Made by a program: the position numbers and the translations under genes
In this document: in pieces, positions 40,019 to 49,567 of the stretch
Numbering within the stretch: the stretch's first letter is position 1
How the letters are laid out: every line of letters starts with the position of its first letter
The notes under the pieces: generated by a model
What the model was told of the DNA's origin: nothing
Seen by the model: the letters and a program-made list of their open reading frames with translations, nothing else
Databases searched by the model: none
Source: a bacterium
GTDB taxonomy: Bacteria; Bacillota; Clostridia; Oscillospirales; Oscillospiraceae
NCBI GenBank assembly: GCA_029009095.1
Contig: JAQXJT010000004.1
Coordinates: 1-54,113, forward strand
Direction: 5' to 3'
Length of the DNA stretch: 54,113 nt

Positions 40019-42358
40019 ATGAAGTTCAACCCCTCCCGCGCCGTCCTGCTCTTTCTGCTCCTCGCCCTGACCCTTTTTGCGGGCTGTGTGAAGCGGGAGG
40101 AGGCCCCCACCCCCACCCTCGCGCCAGCGGCGCCCTCGCCCTCCCCCACCCCGCCACCGGCGGACAAGCTCCGGCTCAGCGAGGTCATGACCCATAACGG
40201 CAGCGTTGTCGTCTCGGGGCAGATCGAGGACTGGGTGGAGCTTTATAACGCCGACGATCACCCGGTGTCCTTGGAGGACTATGTTCTCGTCAAAGGCGAC
40301 GGCGACCCGGCGGGCGCGGCGCTGCCCCGGCGCACACTGGAGCCGGGCGGGTACGCCCTGCTCCTCTGCGGCACGGACATCCCCTTTCACCTGAGCCGGG
40401 AGGGCGTGACCCTCACCCTGACCCACCGGGAGGGCAGCGTGGCCGACAGCATGACCGTCCCCCCGCTGGAGACGGATCAGAGCTTCACCGCCGAGTCCGG
40501 CGCATCGGATATCCCAACCCCGGGCCGGGCCAACGCCGGCCCCGCTCCCGTCCCCACGGACGGGCTCTACATCAGCGAAGTGCTCACCTCCAACGGCCGC
40601 TACGCGCCTCTGCTGGGGGAATACTACGACCTTATCGAGCTCCACTGGAACGGCAGCGGCAGCATAGAACTGGGAGAGTACTGTCTGAGCGACAGCGAAA
40701 AGTCTCTCCCCGGCTGGCGTCTCCCCGCCATGACCCTGCAAAGCGGGGAATATGTCCTGATCCACTGTACCGGCGATGGAGAGAGCGGCGCTCCCTTTGC
40801 CCTCTCCGCCCAGGGGGAGACGCTCTACCTCTCCCGGGCCACCGGGGAAATCCTGGACGCCCTCGCCGTCCCCGCGCTCCCCTACGAACGGAGCTACGGA
40901 CGGTGGAACGGGCAGAACGTCTACTTCTCCGACCCCACCCCCGGAGCGGCCAACAACGCGGGCTGTGCGGAGATGACCGCCGCCCCCCGGGTCTCCCAGC
41001 CCTCCGGAGCCTATGACGAACCCTTTACCGTGACTCTCTCCGCCGCGGGGCAGATCCTCTACACCACCGACGGCAGCGACCCCCGGCAGGCGGGACGGCT
41101 CTACGGCGGGGAGGCGATCCCCATCGAAGGGGTCATGTCCCTGCGGGCGTACGCCGCGGACGCAGAGCGCATCCCCAGCCAGGTGCAGACCTGGAACTAC
41201 ATGGTCGCCCTCCCTCCCCATGAGCAGGATGTGGTGATGCTCTCCCTCTCCCCGGGGCAGTTTGTCAACTCTCTCACCGCCGCCGGCTCCACGGAGGAGT
41301 GCGCGGCCAATGTGGCGCTCTTTGTGAACGGGGAGGAGCAGTTCTCCCTGCCCTGCGGCATGAGCGTGTTCGGCTCAGGCAGCCGGGTCTACGAAAAGAA
41401 GAGCTACCAGATCAACTTCCGCGCCCGCTACGGAGCCTCCACCCTCCGCTACAAACTCTTCGACGACCGGGAGCAGGATGTTTTCAACGCGGTGAACCTC
41501 CGCTCCGGCTCTCAGGACCAGTGCTACTGCAATATGCGCGACGAGCTGCTCACCTCCCTCTGGGGGGAGATCAGCGAGAACGTGCTGACCTTCTCCTACC
41601 GCCCGGTGAACCTCTACATCAACGGCGAATACCGGGGGCTCTACTATGTGCGGGAGCGGTGCTCCGCCGAGACCGTGGCATGGCGGGACGGGGTGGACGA
41701 GGAGGATGTGGACATCCTCCGGGACATCAACATGGCCAACGCCGACCCCGCCTCTCAGGAGTGGATCGCCCTCACCGAGTACATACGCCGCCACGACCTC
41801 TCGGACGCAGGGGCCTACGGGTATGTCTGTGACCGGCTGGACATCGACAGCGCCGTGGACTTTTTCCTGGCAGAGATGTGGAGCACCAACTACGATCTCA
41901 ACAACGCCCGGGTCTACCGCAGCCGCGCCCACGACGGGAAGTGGCGTTTCATCCTCTACGATCTGGATGTGGCCTTCCTCCAGAGCCACCAGTACACCGT
42001 GCAGACCCTGCTGAAAAGCTACAACGGTCTGCTCCGCCGCCTGCTCGCCGCCCCGGAATTCCGTGAGAAGTTCACGCTGCGCATGGGCGAGCTGCTCTCG
42101 GGGCCGCTGGCAGAGGAGGCGGTGCTCCGGCGTATCGACGGCTTCGCCGCCATGCTGGACGCGGATATGCGCCGCAACTGTGAGCGCTGGCGCTATCTCA
42201 ACGACTACGAGAGATACCTCTTCAACCTCCAGTGGATGAAGAGTCAGGAGGGCATCGGCGTGGCGGGCTGGAACCGGGAGATGATCCGGCAGTACATTGC
42301 GCTGGTGCAGCCGGAGGAGGAGCTGATAAGCCGCGCCTTCGGGGCGGATTGGGCATGA
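40019..42358 (+). CDS. Lipoprotein with lamin-tail, chitobiase-like and CotH kinase domains
   Basis: 779 aa. A lipoprotein signal ends in FAGC (C23), then a Pro-rich linker (TPTLAPAAPSPSPTPPP). Two lamin-tail-like domains follow (about 50-170 LRLSEVMTHNG...WVELYN; 180-310 LYISEVLTSNG...YDLIELHW), then a chitobiase C-terminal-type segment with GQILYTTDGSDP (about 345), then CotH from about 395: SYQINFRARYG, NAVNLRSGSQDQ, NLYINGEYRGLYYVRERC, and the metal motif region KWRFILYDLDVAFL. CotH proteins include spore-coat protein kinases, but lipoprotein multi-domain forms occur outside spores. It probably acts at the cell surface. Last gene of the block. Confidence 0.9.
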   Translation: MKFNPSRAVLLFLLLALTLFAGCVKREEAPTPTLAPAAPSPSPTPPPADKLRLSEVMTHNGSVVVSGQIEDWVELYNADDHPVSLEDYVLVKGDGDPAGAALPRRTLEPGGYALLLCGTDIPFHLSREGVTLTLTHREGSVADSMTVPPLETDQSFTAESGASDIPTPGRANAGPAPVPTDGLYISEVLTSNGRYAPLLGEYYDLIELHWNGSGSIELGEYCLSDSEKSLPGWRLPAMTLQSGEYVLIHCTGDGESGAPFALSAQGETLYLSRATGEILDALAVPALPYERSYGRWNGQNVYFSDPTPGAANNAGCAEMTAAPRVSQPSGAYDEPFTVTLSAAGQILYTTDGSDPRQAGRLYGGEAIPIEGVMSLRAYAADAERIPSQVQTWNYMVALPPHEQDVVMLSLSPGQFVNSLTAAGSTEECAANVALFVNGEEQFSLPCGMSVFGSGSRVYEKKSYQINFRARYGASTLRYKLFDDREQDVFNAVNLRSGSQDQCYCNMRDELLTSLWGEISENVLTFSYRPVNLYINGEYRGLYYVRERCSAETVAWRDGVDEEDVDILRDINMANADPASQEWIALTEYIRRHDLSDAGAYGYVCDRLDIDSAVDFFLAEMWSTNYDLNNARVYRSRAHDGKWRFILYDLDVAFLQSHQYTVQTLLKSYNGLLRRLLAAPEFREKFTLRMGELLSGPLAEEAVLRRIDGFAAMLDADMRRNCERWRYLNDYERYLFNLQWMKSQEGIGVAGWNREMIRQYIALVQPEEELISRAFGADWA

Positions 42359-42364
42359 CCCCCC

Positions 42365-42393
42365 TTGCCAGATGGCGAAAAGTGTTATATGAT
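42365..42393 (+). promoter_or_regulatory. Putative sigma-A promoter of cysS
   Basis: TTGCCA (42365-42370), 17-bp spacer, TATGAT (42388-42393), 36 bp before the cysS ATG. The leader is too short for a T-box. Confidence 0.55.
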
Positions 42394-42429
42394 GACCACA
42401 ACAGAAAATCACCTATGTAGGAGGACACT

Positions 42430-43872
42430 ATGCAGGTTTATAACAGTCTTACCCGGAAAAAGACGGAATTCAAGACCATAGAGGACAAGAAGGTACGGAT
42501 GTACTCCTGCGGCATCACCACCTACTCCGACTCCCACATCGGCCACGCCAAGCAGGCGCTGCAGTTCGATGTGATCCGCCGCTATCTGGAATACAAGGGC
42601 TACGATGTGACCTATGTGCGCAACTGGACGGATGTGGACGACAAGATCATTGCCGCCGCCAACAAAAACGGCATGGATCCGCTGGACTGGGCCCAGATCT
42701 ACATCGACCGCACCAGCGCCGACATGGCCGCCCTGGGCGTCCGCCCGGCCGACATCGAGCCCAAGGCCAGCGAGACCATTCCCGAGATCATCGAATTCGT
42801 GCAGACCCTCATCGACAACGGCCACGCCTACTACAACGAGGAGACCGGCGACGTGCTCTACAACATCGCCGAATTCCCCCAGTATGGCGTGCTCTCCGGA
42901 GCCGTGGCTCAGCAGAGCATAGGCAACTGGCGGGAGGGCAAGAACGGCGAGATGACCAGCGGCAAGGCCGAGGATCACCAGTACGATTTCGCCCTGTGGA
43001 AATCCGCCAAGCCCGGCGAGATCAGCTGGCCCTCTCCCTGGGGACAGGGCCGCCCCGGCTGGCACATCGAGTGCTCCGCCATGTGCTACAAGTATCTGGG
43101 CGAGACGCTGGACATCCACGGCGGCGGTCTCGACCTGAAATTCCCCCACCACGAAAATGAGATCGCCCAGAGCGAGGGCCGCTTCGGCAAGCCGCTGGCC
43201 CACTACTGGATGCACTGCGGTCTTGTAAAGGTCAACGGCGTGAAGATGTCCAAGTCTCTGGGCAACGGCATGTCCATCCGGGAGGCTCTGGACAAGTACC
43301 ACCCCGAGGTCATCAAGTGGGTCATCCTCTCCAGCAACTACCGCAGCGATATGAACCTCACCGACGGCATCTTTGAGCAGGCCGAGCGGCATCTGGACGG
43401 CTTCCACCGCACCCTGCTCCAGCTGAAAGCCGTCAACGAGACGCTGCCCCCGGAGCCCGGCGACTTCGCCCGGGAGATCCGCCAGGGCTTCGAGGAGGCC
43501 ATGGACGACGACTTCAACACCGCTAAAGTGCTGGCCAACTTCTACGAGGTGGCCCAGCGCATCAACGCCGCCCTCCCCTCCCCCAAGAAGCACGCCCAGC
43601 TCGCCGGCGTCTACGACACGGTGCTGGAGCTCTACCATGTGCTGGCGCTTTTCACCACCGACCATCAGGAGTTCATCGACGCCCTGCAGGAGAAGTACTA
43701 CGCCCTCCGCCAGGTGGACAAAGCCGCCGTGCAGGAACTGGTGGATCGCCGTCTCGCCTTCCGCCGGGAAAAGAACTGGGCGGAGGCCGACAAGCTCAAG
43801 GAGCAGCTTCTGGCCATGGGAATCGTGCTCAAGGACAGCAAGGACGGCACCGAGTTCTCCATCGCTGTCTGA
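42430..43872 (+). CDS. cysS: Cysteinyl-tRNA synthetase
   Basis: 480 aa. Class I synthetase that charges tRNA-Cys. Zinc and ATP motifs: [17 protein letters not shown] (exact HIGH; the usual CGPTVY is varied to CGITTY), [48 protein letters not shown] (KMSKS). Length and the C-terminal helical domain ([21 protein letters not shown]) are normal. AGGAGG lies upstream of the ATG. Confidence 0.97.
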   Translation: MQVYNSLTRKKTEFKTIEDKKVRMYSCGITTYSDSHIGHAKQALQFDVIRRYLEYKGYDVTYVRNWTDVDDKIIAAANKNGMDPLDWAQIYIDRTSADMAALGVRPADIEPKASETIPEIIEFVQTLIDNGHAYYNEETGDVLYNIAEFPQYGVLSGAVAQQSIGNWREGKNGEMTSGKAEDHQYDFALWKSAKPGEISWPSPWGQGRPGWHIECSAMCYKYLGETLDIHGGGLDLKFPHHENEIAQSEGRFGKPLAHYWMHCGLVKVNGVKMSKSLGNGMSIREALDKYHPEVIKWVILSSNYRSDMNLTDGIFEQAERHLDGFHRTLLQLKAVNETLPPEPGDFAREIRQGFEEAMDDDFNTAKVLANFYEVAQRINAALPSPKKHAQLAGVYDTVLELYHVLALFTTDHQEFIDALQEKYYALRQVDKAAVQELVDRRLAFRREKNWAEADKLKEQLLAMGIVLKDSKDGTEFSIAV

Positions 43873-43888
43873 ACAGACGGAATACCAT

Positions 43889-43929
43889 GCAAAGCCCCCG
43901 GTGATGCACTTCATCACCGGGGGCTTTGC
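43889..43929. terminator. Terminator between convergent cysS and U32 peptidase genes
   Basis: A perfect 18-bp stem (GCAAAGCCCCCGGTGATG and its complement) around a 5-nt loop. Symmetrical enough to serve both genes, though U-tracts are short. Confidence 0.8.
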
Positions 43930-43987
43930 TGCGGGCTTTCTCATAAGACGCGGCACCCCGAAAGGGTCATGCCGAAAAAACCGTTCT

Positions 43988-45226
43988 CTACGGCTGCTGG
44001 CGGCGGAACAGGCTCCCTTCCCCGCTTCTTCTCCGCCGCAGGATGGAGAGAGGCGGCGTGACCCGGGGCAGGCGCAGCCACACCTTCTGCTGGGGCCGGT
44101 TGGCAACAGCGAGGGGGAAACCGTCCTCATCGCAAAGCTCCCCGCAGACGAAGCGCACGGGGGGCTGTCCGTCGGGGCCGATCAGTTCCAGCTCCTCTCC
44201 CGGAGCGAACTTGTTGCGCTGCTCCACCAGCGCCCGGCCCTCCCCGTCGCAGCGCTCCACCACGGCGATGAAGTCGCTGCCCACATAGTAGTCCGAGCCT
44301 TCCGGGTGCTGCCCAGGCTGGCCGTAGTAAAAGCCCGTGGAGTAGGGTCGGTGGCTGGTGTGATAGACCTCGTCCCGCCATACCGCCTCCAGTTCCTCCC
44401 CGGCCGCTGCCGCATCGGCGGCGTGGCGGTAGGCGTTGGTGACTGTGGCCACATAGTAGGCCGACTTGGTGCGCCCCTCGATCTTCAGGCTGCACGCTCC
44501 GGCCTCGCAGATCTCGCCGATGTGATCGATGAGACACATATCATGGGAGTTGAGAATGTAGCTGCCGCCCTCGTCCTCCCGGATGGGGAAATATCGCCCC
44601 GGCATCCGCTCCTCCATGAGCGCGTAGCGCCAGCGGCAGGGCTGCGCGCAGTTGCCGCTGTTCACATCCCGGCCCGTGAAGTAGTTGGAGAGGAGGCAGC
44701 GCCCGGAAAAGCTCACGCACATGCTCCCGTGGACAAAGACTTCCAGCTCCAATTCGGCGGGGCAGCGGCGGCGCATCTCCGCAAGCTGCGCGAGGGACAG
44801 CTCCCGGGCGGGGATCACCCGCCGCGCCCCCAGCTCCCAGAGCGCCGTGGCCGCGGCGCTGTTCAGTACGCCCGTCTGGGTGCTCATGTGGATGGGGATG
44901 TGGGGAATGTGCTTTTTGCACTGGAACATCACACCGATGTCTCCCACGATCACCGCGTCCGCGCCGATCTCGGAGAGATAGCCCAGGTAGGCGGGGAGAC
45001 CGTCCATCTGTTCGTCGTTGGGGTTGGTGTTGCAGGTGATGTAGATCTTGGCCCCGTGGCTGTGGCACCAGTCCGCCGCCGCGGCCACCTGATCCTCCCC
45101 CATCCTCCCGGCAGGGCGCATCCCGTAGCCCGGCCCGGAGAGATACACGGCGTCGGCCCCGTAGGCCACCGCCATCTTCACCCGCTCCAGATCCCCGGCG
45201 GGCGCAAGAACTTCCAGTTTTTTCAT
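43988..45226 (-). CDS. Peptidase U32 family protein
   Basis: 412 aa. Start MKKLEVLAPAGDLERVKMAV, then GADAVYLSG, YITCNTNPNDEQ, and the U32 signature ELEVFVHGSMCVSFSGRC with the following Cys-rich GNCAQPCRWRY. The conserved Cys set probably binds an iron-sulfur cluster. Several U32 relatives turn out to be RNA- or ubiquinone-hydroxylation factors (RlhA, TrhP, UbiU/V), so protease activity is not assured. TrhP/RlhA-type rRNA or tRNA hydroxylation is a reasonable alternative. Starts 7 bp after prsW, with AGGAG inside the gap. Confidence 0.9.
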   Translation of the reverse strand: MKKLEVLAPAGDLERVKMAVAYGADAVYLSGPGYGMRPAGRMGEDQVAAAADWCHSHGAKIYITCNTNPNDEQMDGLPAYLGYLSEIGADAVIVGDIGVMFQCKKHIPHIPIHMSTQTGVLNSAAATALWELGARRVIPARELSLAQLAEMRRRCPAELELEVFVHGSMCVSFSGRCLLSNYFTGRDVNSGNCAQPCRWRYALMEERMPGRYFPIREDEGGSYILNSHDMCLIDHIGEICEAGACSLKIEGRTKSAYYVATVTNAYRHAADAAAAGEELEAVWRDEVYHTSHRPYSTGFYYGQPGQHPEGSDYYVGSDFIAVVERCDGEGRALVEQRNKFAPGEELELIGPDGQPPVRFVCGELCDEDGFPLAVANRPQQKVWLRLPRVTPPLSILRRRRSGEGSLFRRQQP

Positions 45227-45233
45227 ATCGCTC

Positions 45234-45923
45234 CTAAAACGGCCTGTCCTCTCTGGACTGCCGCCGCACCAGCTTGATGGACACCGCGTCCATCGCCACC
45301 ACAAAACCGAAGAAAATGAAGCCCAGCAGCACGCTGCCGCTCATCAGGCAAAAATCAAAGAAGCCGTGGAGCAGCACGGGCACCAGCAGCGCCGCGCACA
45401 TGTTCCACCGGTGTCCGGCGCCGTTGCGGTAGATGTCGGCATAGCGGGCGTTGGCGTAAAAGAGGCCCATATAGATGCCGAAGATGCCGTGGGCGGGAAT
45501 GGACAGCAGCCCGCGGCTGACGATCACCGAGGGGCCGTACTCCAGCACATACTGCACGTTCTCCAGCGCCGCGAAGCCCAGCGCCACGAACACGCCGTAG
45601 ACGATGCCGTCAAAACGGTAGTTGAAGTTCGGGTCGTTCCAGCTTACGGCGCGGAGCATGAGGAACTTGCAGCCCTCCTCCGCAAAGGCCACCACACCGA
45701 AGGTCAGCGCAAAGGTGAACGGGAGAGTCTCCGGATCCATGGCCGCCGCCAGTCGCGGCATCAGGAAGCTCTCCAGCAGCGCCGCGGGCAGGCAGGCAAA
45801 GGCGCCGCCCAGAGCCAGCTTGACGAGCAGCCCCGTGGGCTCCTTTTCCACCGTGTCCATCCGGTAGATCCACAGCATCAGAAGCAGCGCGGGCAGCAGT
45901 GCGCCCGCCAACAGGTATTTCAT
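45234..45923 (-). CDS. PrsW-family intramembrane metalloprotease
   Basis: 229 aa, about seven or eight transmembrane helices. Motifs in order: FGVVAFAEEGCKFLMLR (EExxK), FDGIVYGVFVALGFAALEN, LSIPAHGIFGIYMG (His ligand) and LLHGFFDFCL (His...D). PrsW cleaves the RsiW anti-sigma factor in B. subtilis; here no sigma/anti-sigma gene is adjacent, so the target is unknown. AAGGAGG precedes the ATG. Cotranscribed with the U32 gene. Confidence 0.9.
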   Translation of the reverse strand: MKYLLAGALLPALLLMLWIYRMDTVEKEPTGLLVKLALGGAFACLPAALLESFLMPRLAAAMDPETLPFTFALTFGVVAFAEEGCKFLMLRAVSWNDPNFNYRFDGIVYGVFVALGFAALENVQYVLEYGPSVIVSRGLLSIPAHGIFGIYMGLFYANARYADIYRNGAGHRWNMCAALLVPVLLHGFFDFCLMSGSVLLGFIFFGFVVAMDAVSIKLVRRQSREDRPF

Positions 45924-45968
45924 GGGAAGCTGCGCCTCCTTTTTGAATAAGTCCGGATCCTGCTTCCT

Positions 45969-45997
45969 ATTATACCCCGCTTCCCCGCTCCCGTCAA
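45969..45997 (-). promoter_or_regulatory. Strong sigma-A promoter of the prsW-U32 unit
   Basis: TTGACG (45992-45997), 17-bp spacer, TATAAT (45969-45974) on the minus strand. Confidence 0.8.
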
Positions 45998-46040
45998 CGG
46001 ACTGTTCCCCCGTCCCCGGCTGTCCTCTCCGGCCCGAAAC

Positions 46041-46889
46041 TCATTCGGGCTTTGCCAGCACGGTCTGCCCCGGCTCCACCGAGTGGGTGAGCCAGACGTT
46101 GCCCCCGATGACGCAGTGATCGCCGATGCGGGTGCTGCCGCCCAGTATGGTGGCCCCGGCGTAGATGACCACATGGCTGCCGATGTCCGGGTGACGCTTG
46201 ATGCCTTTTACCAGCGAACCGTCGGGGTTCACCTCAAAGCTCTTGGCCCCCAGCGTCACGCCCTGATAGAGTTTCACATGGTCGCCGATGGTGGTGGTCT
46301 CCCCGATGACCACGCCGGTGCCGTGGTCGATGAAGAAATAGCGCCCGATGGAGGCCCCGGGGTGGATGTCGATGCCCGTCATGCGGTGGGCATACTCGGT
46401 CATCATTCTCGGGAGGATGGGCACCTGCTGCAGATACAGCTCATGGGCCAGACGGTAGACATAGATGGCCGTGAACGACGGATAGGTGAGCATGACCTCC
46501 TCCCGGCTCATGGCGGCAGGGTCGCCCTCGTACCCGGCGCGGATGTCCGTCTCCAGTGTCTCCCGGATCTCCGGCAGCCGCCCGATCAGGGAGAGGGCAA
46601 TCTCCTCCTGCCGCTCTTCCTGTCCCGGCAGCGTCTGGGACAGAAGCCGCCGCAAGAGCACCATCGCGTCGGCCAGATCCCGGGCGCAGGAGTCCGCCAT
46701 GCGGCGGCCATGCCAGCCTCCCTCGCCGAAAACGCCGGGGAACATGGCGTTGCGCAGGCAGAGGAGCAGCGTCTCCGCACGCTCCTGCATCCCCTCCAAA
46801 CGGGCACACCCGCCCTCGCTCTCCCTGGCGCAGAGCAGCGCGGCGGCGCGCTGGATGACCTGCAGGGAAGAATGAATTTTCTCGTCCAT
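46041..46889 (-). CDS. cysE: Serine O-acetyltransferase
   Basis: 282 aa. Makes O-acetylserine from serine and acetyl-CoA, the substrate of CysK. A long helical N-terminus (about 1-130) is followed by the hexapeptide left-handed beta-helix: [63 protein letters not shown] and the HPxxG loop carry the catalytic His. The extended N-terminus makes it longer than Bacillus CysE. It lies 11 bp after cysK, so the pair is an operon. The ATG at 46889 is preferred over an upstream in-frame start inside cysK. Confidence 0.93.
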   Translation of the reverse strand: MDEKIHSSLQVIQRAAALLCARESEGGCARLEGMQERAETLLLCLRNAMFPGVFGEGGWHGRRMADSCARDLADAMVLLRRLLSQTLPGQEERQEEIALSLIGRLPEIRETLETDIRAGYEGDPAAMSREEVMLTYPSFTAIYVYRLAHELYLQQVPILPRMMTEYAHRMTGIDIHPGASIGRYFFIDHGTGVVIGETTTIGDHVKLYQGVTLGAKSFEVNPDGSLVKGIKRHPDIGSHVVIYAGATILGGSTRIGDHCVIGGNVWLTHSVEPGQTVLAKPE

Positions 46890-46900
46890 ATCTCGTTTCC

Positions 46901-47833
46901 TCACTCCGCGAACATGGCTGTGGAAAGATAGCGCTCTCCGGTGTCCGGCAGCAGAGCCACCACGGTTTTTCCCGTGTATTCCTCCCGGCGGCACAGCTCC
47001 GCGGCCGCATGGAGCGCGGCCCCTGAGGAGATCCCCACCAGAACGCCCTCCCGCCGGGCCATGAGCCGCCCCATGGCGTAGGCCTCCTCATCGTCCACGC
47101 AGTATATCTCGTCGTAAACGTCCCTGTCCAGCAGCGCGGGAATAAAGCCGCCGCCGATGCCCTGAAGGTCGTGCCTGCCCGCTTCGCCCCCGGAGAGCAC
47201 CGGCGAGCGCGCAGGCTCCACCGCCACCACCCGGATGGCGGGGTTTTGCTCTTTCAGATACCGGCCCGTGCCGGTGATGGTGCCGCCGGTGCCCACCCCG
47301 GCCACAAAGGCGTCCACCCGGCCGCCGGTATCCGCCCAGATCTCCGGGCCGGTGGTGGCGTAGTGGGCCGCCGCGTTGGCGGGGTTTTCAAACTGCCCGG
47401 CCACAAAGCTTCCGGGGATCTCCCCGGCCAGCTCCCCGGCCCGGCGGATGGCCCCCTGCATCCCCTCGGCGCCGGGGGTCAGCACCAGTTCCGCCCCATA
47501 GGCGGTCATGAGCAGCTGCCGCTCCCGGGACATGGAGTCCGGCATGACGATGATGGTGCGGTAGCCCCGGGAGGCGGCAATGGCCGCCAGGGCGATACCC
47601 GTATTCCCCGAGGTGGGTTCGATGATGGTGGCCCCGGGGGCCAGAACGCCCCGGGCCTCCGCGTCGTCTATCATGGACCGGGCCGCCCGGTCTTTGGCGG
47701 ACCCGGCGGGGTTCAAACACTCCAGCTTGGCCAGCAGCCTGCCCTTCAGCCCCAAGTCCCGCTCCAGATGCGTCAGCTCCAGCAGCGGCGTGCCGCCGAT
47801 GAGCTGTTCCATGGATGTATAAATATGAGCCAT
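46901..47833 (-). CDS. cysK: Cysteine synthase A (O-acetylserine sulfhydrylase)
   Basis: 310 aa. A PLP enzyme that joins sulfide to O-acetylserine. Shows [32 protein letters not shown] (PLP lysine), [35 protein letters not shown] and [15 protein letters not shown]. Length matches CysK. Its short leader (about 50 nt from the predicted start site) shows no leader ORF, T-box or SAM-riboswitch-like structure, unlike the met unit. AAGGAGGA precedes the ATG. Confidence 0.96.
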   Translation of the reverse strand: MAHIYTSMEQLIGGTPLLELTHLERDLGLKGRLLAKLECLNPAGSAKDRAARSMIDDAEARGVLAPGATIIEPTSGNTGIALAAIAASRGYRTIIVMPDSMSRERQLLMTAYGAELVLTPGAEGMQGAIRRAGELAGEIPGSFVAGQFENPANAAAHYATTGPEIWADTGGRVDAFVAGVGTGGTITGTGRYLKEQNPAIRVVAVEPARSPVLSGGEAGRHDLQGIGGGFIPALLDRDVYDEIYCVDDEEAYAMGRLMARREGVLVGISSGAALHAAAELCRREEYTGKTVVALLPDTGERYLSTAMFAE

Positions 47834-47890
47834 ACGCTCCTCCTTGCCGCGCAGTTTTTCCCGCGTTTCGTGCAAAGTTTTTGATACACT

Positions 47891-47920
47891 ATTATATGGC
47901 CGGGCCTTTCTCCCTGTCAA
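47891..47920 (-). promoter_or_regulatory. sigma-A promoter of cysK-cysE
   Basis: TTGACA (47915-47920), 18-bp spacer, TATAAT (47891-47896). Back to back with the plus-strand promoter at 47935; the two -35 boxes are 14 bp apart. Confidence 0.8.
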
Positions 47921-47934
47921 CCGGCAAACAAAAT

Positions 47935-47964
47935 TTGACAAAGCCGTTGCCGGGGCGGTAAAAT
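47935..47964 (+). promoter_or_regulatory. sigma-A promoter of the GT4 gene
   Basis: TTGACA (47935-47940), 18-bp spacer, TAAAAT (47959-47964), 77 bp before the ATG at 48041. A GACCGGCC hairpin lies in the leader. Confidence 0.7.
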
Positions 47965-48040
47965 CAGTTCAATACGGTTGTTCGCTGACATGTTCTGTCG
48001 GACCGGCCCTGGCCGGTGTCTCAGGAGGTCATTCCTTTTT

Positions 48041-49435
48041 ATGCATATCTGTCTCATGAACGATTCCTTTCCCCCGCAGCTGGACGGCGTGGCCAACGCC
48101 GTGAAAAACTACGCCACGCTCATCCAGTCCGACTACGGCGAGACCAGCGTGGTCACTCCCTACTATCCCGATGTGGAAGACGATTATCCCTTCCCTGTGA
48201 TCCGCTATCCCAGTCTGGACACCACGGCGCTGGTGGGCTACCGGGCAGGCGTTCCCTTCTCCCCCAAAGCCCTCGGAGAGTTGGAGAAGCTGCCCGTCGA
48301 TCTGATCCATTCCCACTGTCCCATTGTCTCCACCTACCTGGGGCGTATCCTCCGCAGCCGGAAAAAGGTGCCGCTGGTGTTCACCTACCACACCAAGTTC
48401 GACATCGACATCGCCAACGCCATCCGCGGCAGGCATTTGCAGGAGGGGGCGGTGAAGCTGCTGGTGGAGAACATCACCGCCTGCGACGAGGTCTGGGTGG
48501 TCAGCCGCGGGGCCGGGGAAAACCTTCGCTCGCTGGGCTACGAGGGGGACTATATCCTCATGCCCAACGGCGTGGATCTGCCCCGGGGCCGGGTGGCTGA
48601 GAGCGCCGTCCGGGAGGCCACGGCGGGTTTCGATCTGCCCCGGGGGACGCCCGTCTTTCTCTTCGTAGGGCGGATGATGTGGTATAAGGGGCTGCGCATC
48701 ATCCTCGACGCCCTCCAAACGCTCCAGTCCGAGGGACAGGACTTCCGCATGGTGTTCATCGGCGCGGGCGGAGACGAGGCGGAGGTGCGCGCCTGCGCCG
48801 GGGAACTGGGTCTGAACGGACGGTGCCTCTTCGTGGGCCCGGTCTACGACCGGGAGACTCTCCGGGCCTGGTACTGCCGCGCCGATCTCTTCCTCTTCCC
48901 CTCCACCTTTGACACCAACGGTCTGGTGGTGCGGGAGGCCGCCGCCTGCTCTCTCGCCAGCGTCCTCATTCGGGGCAGCTGCGCGGCCGAGGACGGAGAG
49001 GACGGGGAAAACTGCTTTCTCATCGAGGAGAACAGCGCCGCCATGGCCGCCTGTCTCCGCGCTCTCTGCGCACAGCCCCAGCGGATGCGCCAGGTGGGGC
49101 AGCGGGCGGCGGAGGAACTCTATGTCTCCTGGGAGGAGGCCGTCAGGGGGGCCTGGGAACGCTACGCCGTGGTGGAGGATCGCTACCGCCGTGGCCTTTG
49201 CGAGCCCCACAACGAGCCTGTGGACGAGCTGCTGCGCTCCGCCGGCGTGATCATGGACGCCGCCGGGAAGCTGCACCGGGCCCGACAGCTCGTCACCAAC
49301 CGTATAGACACCCTTGCCGCCGGCCTCCAGTGGGAAAAGCAGCACAAGGAAAACGAGCGCATCGCCGCCCGGGAGCAGAATCAGCTCCGGCACCACGCCG
49401 ACCGCCGCTGGGAGCGGCTGGACCGTTTCCTTTGA
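48041..49435 (+). CDS. Glycosyltransferase family 4, probable diacylglycerol glycosyltransferase type
   Basis: 464 aa. The GT-B fold starts MHICLMNDSFPPQLDGVANA, then IHSHCPIVSTYLGRIL, FTYHTKFDIDIAN, and the nucleotide-sugar site FLFVGRMMWYKGLRIILDAL, FPSTFDTNGLVVREAAACSL (the E-x7-E region). The NDSFPPQxDGVA start resembles lipid glucosyltransferases making mono-glucosyl-diacylglycerol; donor and acceptor are not proven. The last 80 residues are a charged helical extension. GGAGG precedes the ATG at 48041. Confidence 0.88.
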   Translation: MHICLMNDSFPPQLDGVANAVKNYATLIQSDYGETSVVTPYYPDVEDDYPFPVIRYPSLDTTALVGYRAGVPFSPKALGELEKLPVDLIHSHCPIVSTYLGRILRSRKKVPLVFTYHTKFDIDIANAIRGRHLQEGAVKLLVENITACDEVWVVSRGAGENLRSLGYEGDYILMPNGVDLPRGRVAESAVREATAGFDLPRGTPVFLFVGRMMWYKGLRIILDALQTLQSEGQDFRMVFIGAGGDEAEVRACAGELGLNGRCLFVGPVYDRETLRAWYCRADLFLFPSTFDTNGLVVREAAACSLASVLIRGSCAAEDGEDGENCFLIEENSAAMAACLRALCAQPQRMRQVGQRAAEELYVSWEEAVRGAWERYAVVEDRYRRGLCEPHNEPVDELLRSAGVIMDAAGKLHRARQLVTNRIDTLAAGLQWEKQHKENERIAAREQNQLRHHADRRWERLDRFL

Positions 49436-49479
49436 CCCGCCCGTTCCCCGCCCCCGTTTCGCCAAAATGCACAATTTTT

Positions 49480-49501
49480 GAACAATTTGTAAATATTGTT
49501 C
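49480..49501. promoter_or_regulatory. Inverted repeat, possible operator
   Basis: GAACAAT (49480-49486) and ATTGTTC (49495-49501) form a perfect 7-bp inverted repeat with an 8-bp AT-rich centre, in an unusually AT-rich patch before the gene at 49568. It could bind a dimeric regulator. Confidence 0.35.
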
Positions 49502-49567
49502 TGTGTTCACCGGCTGTTTACATTTCGGGTTTATCCTGTTTCCATCCCAGAAGAGGTGGCATGGCGG

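Noticed and set aside
38600-41221. Very long minus-strand open frame opposite the glycosidase/CotH genes
   Set aside because: Antisense shadow in GC-rich DNA; three convincing plus-strand genes with domains and overlaps occupy the region.
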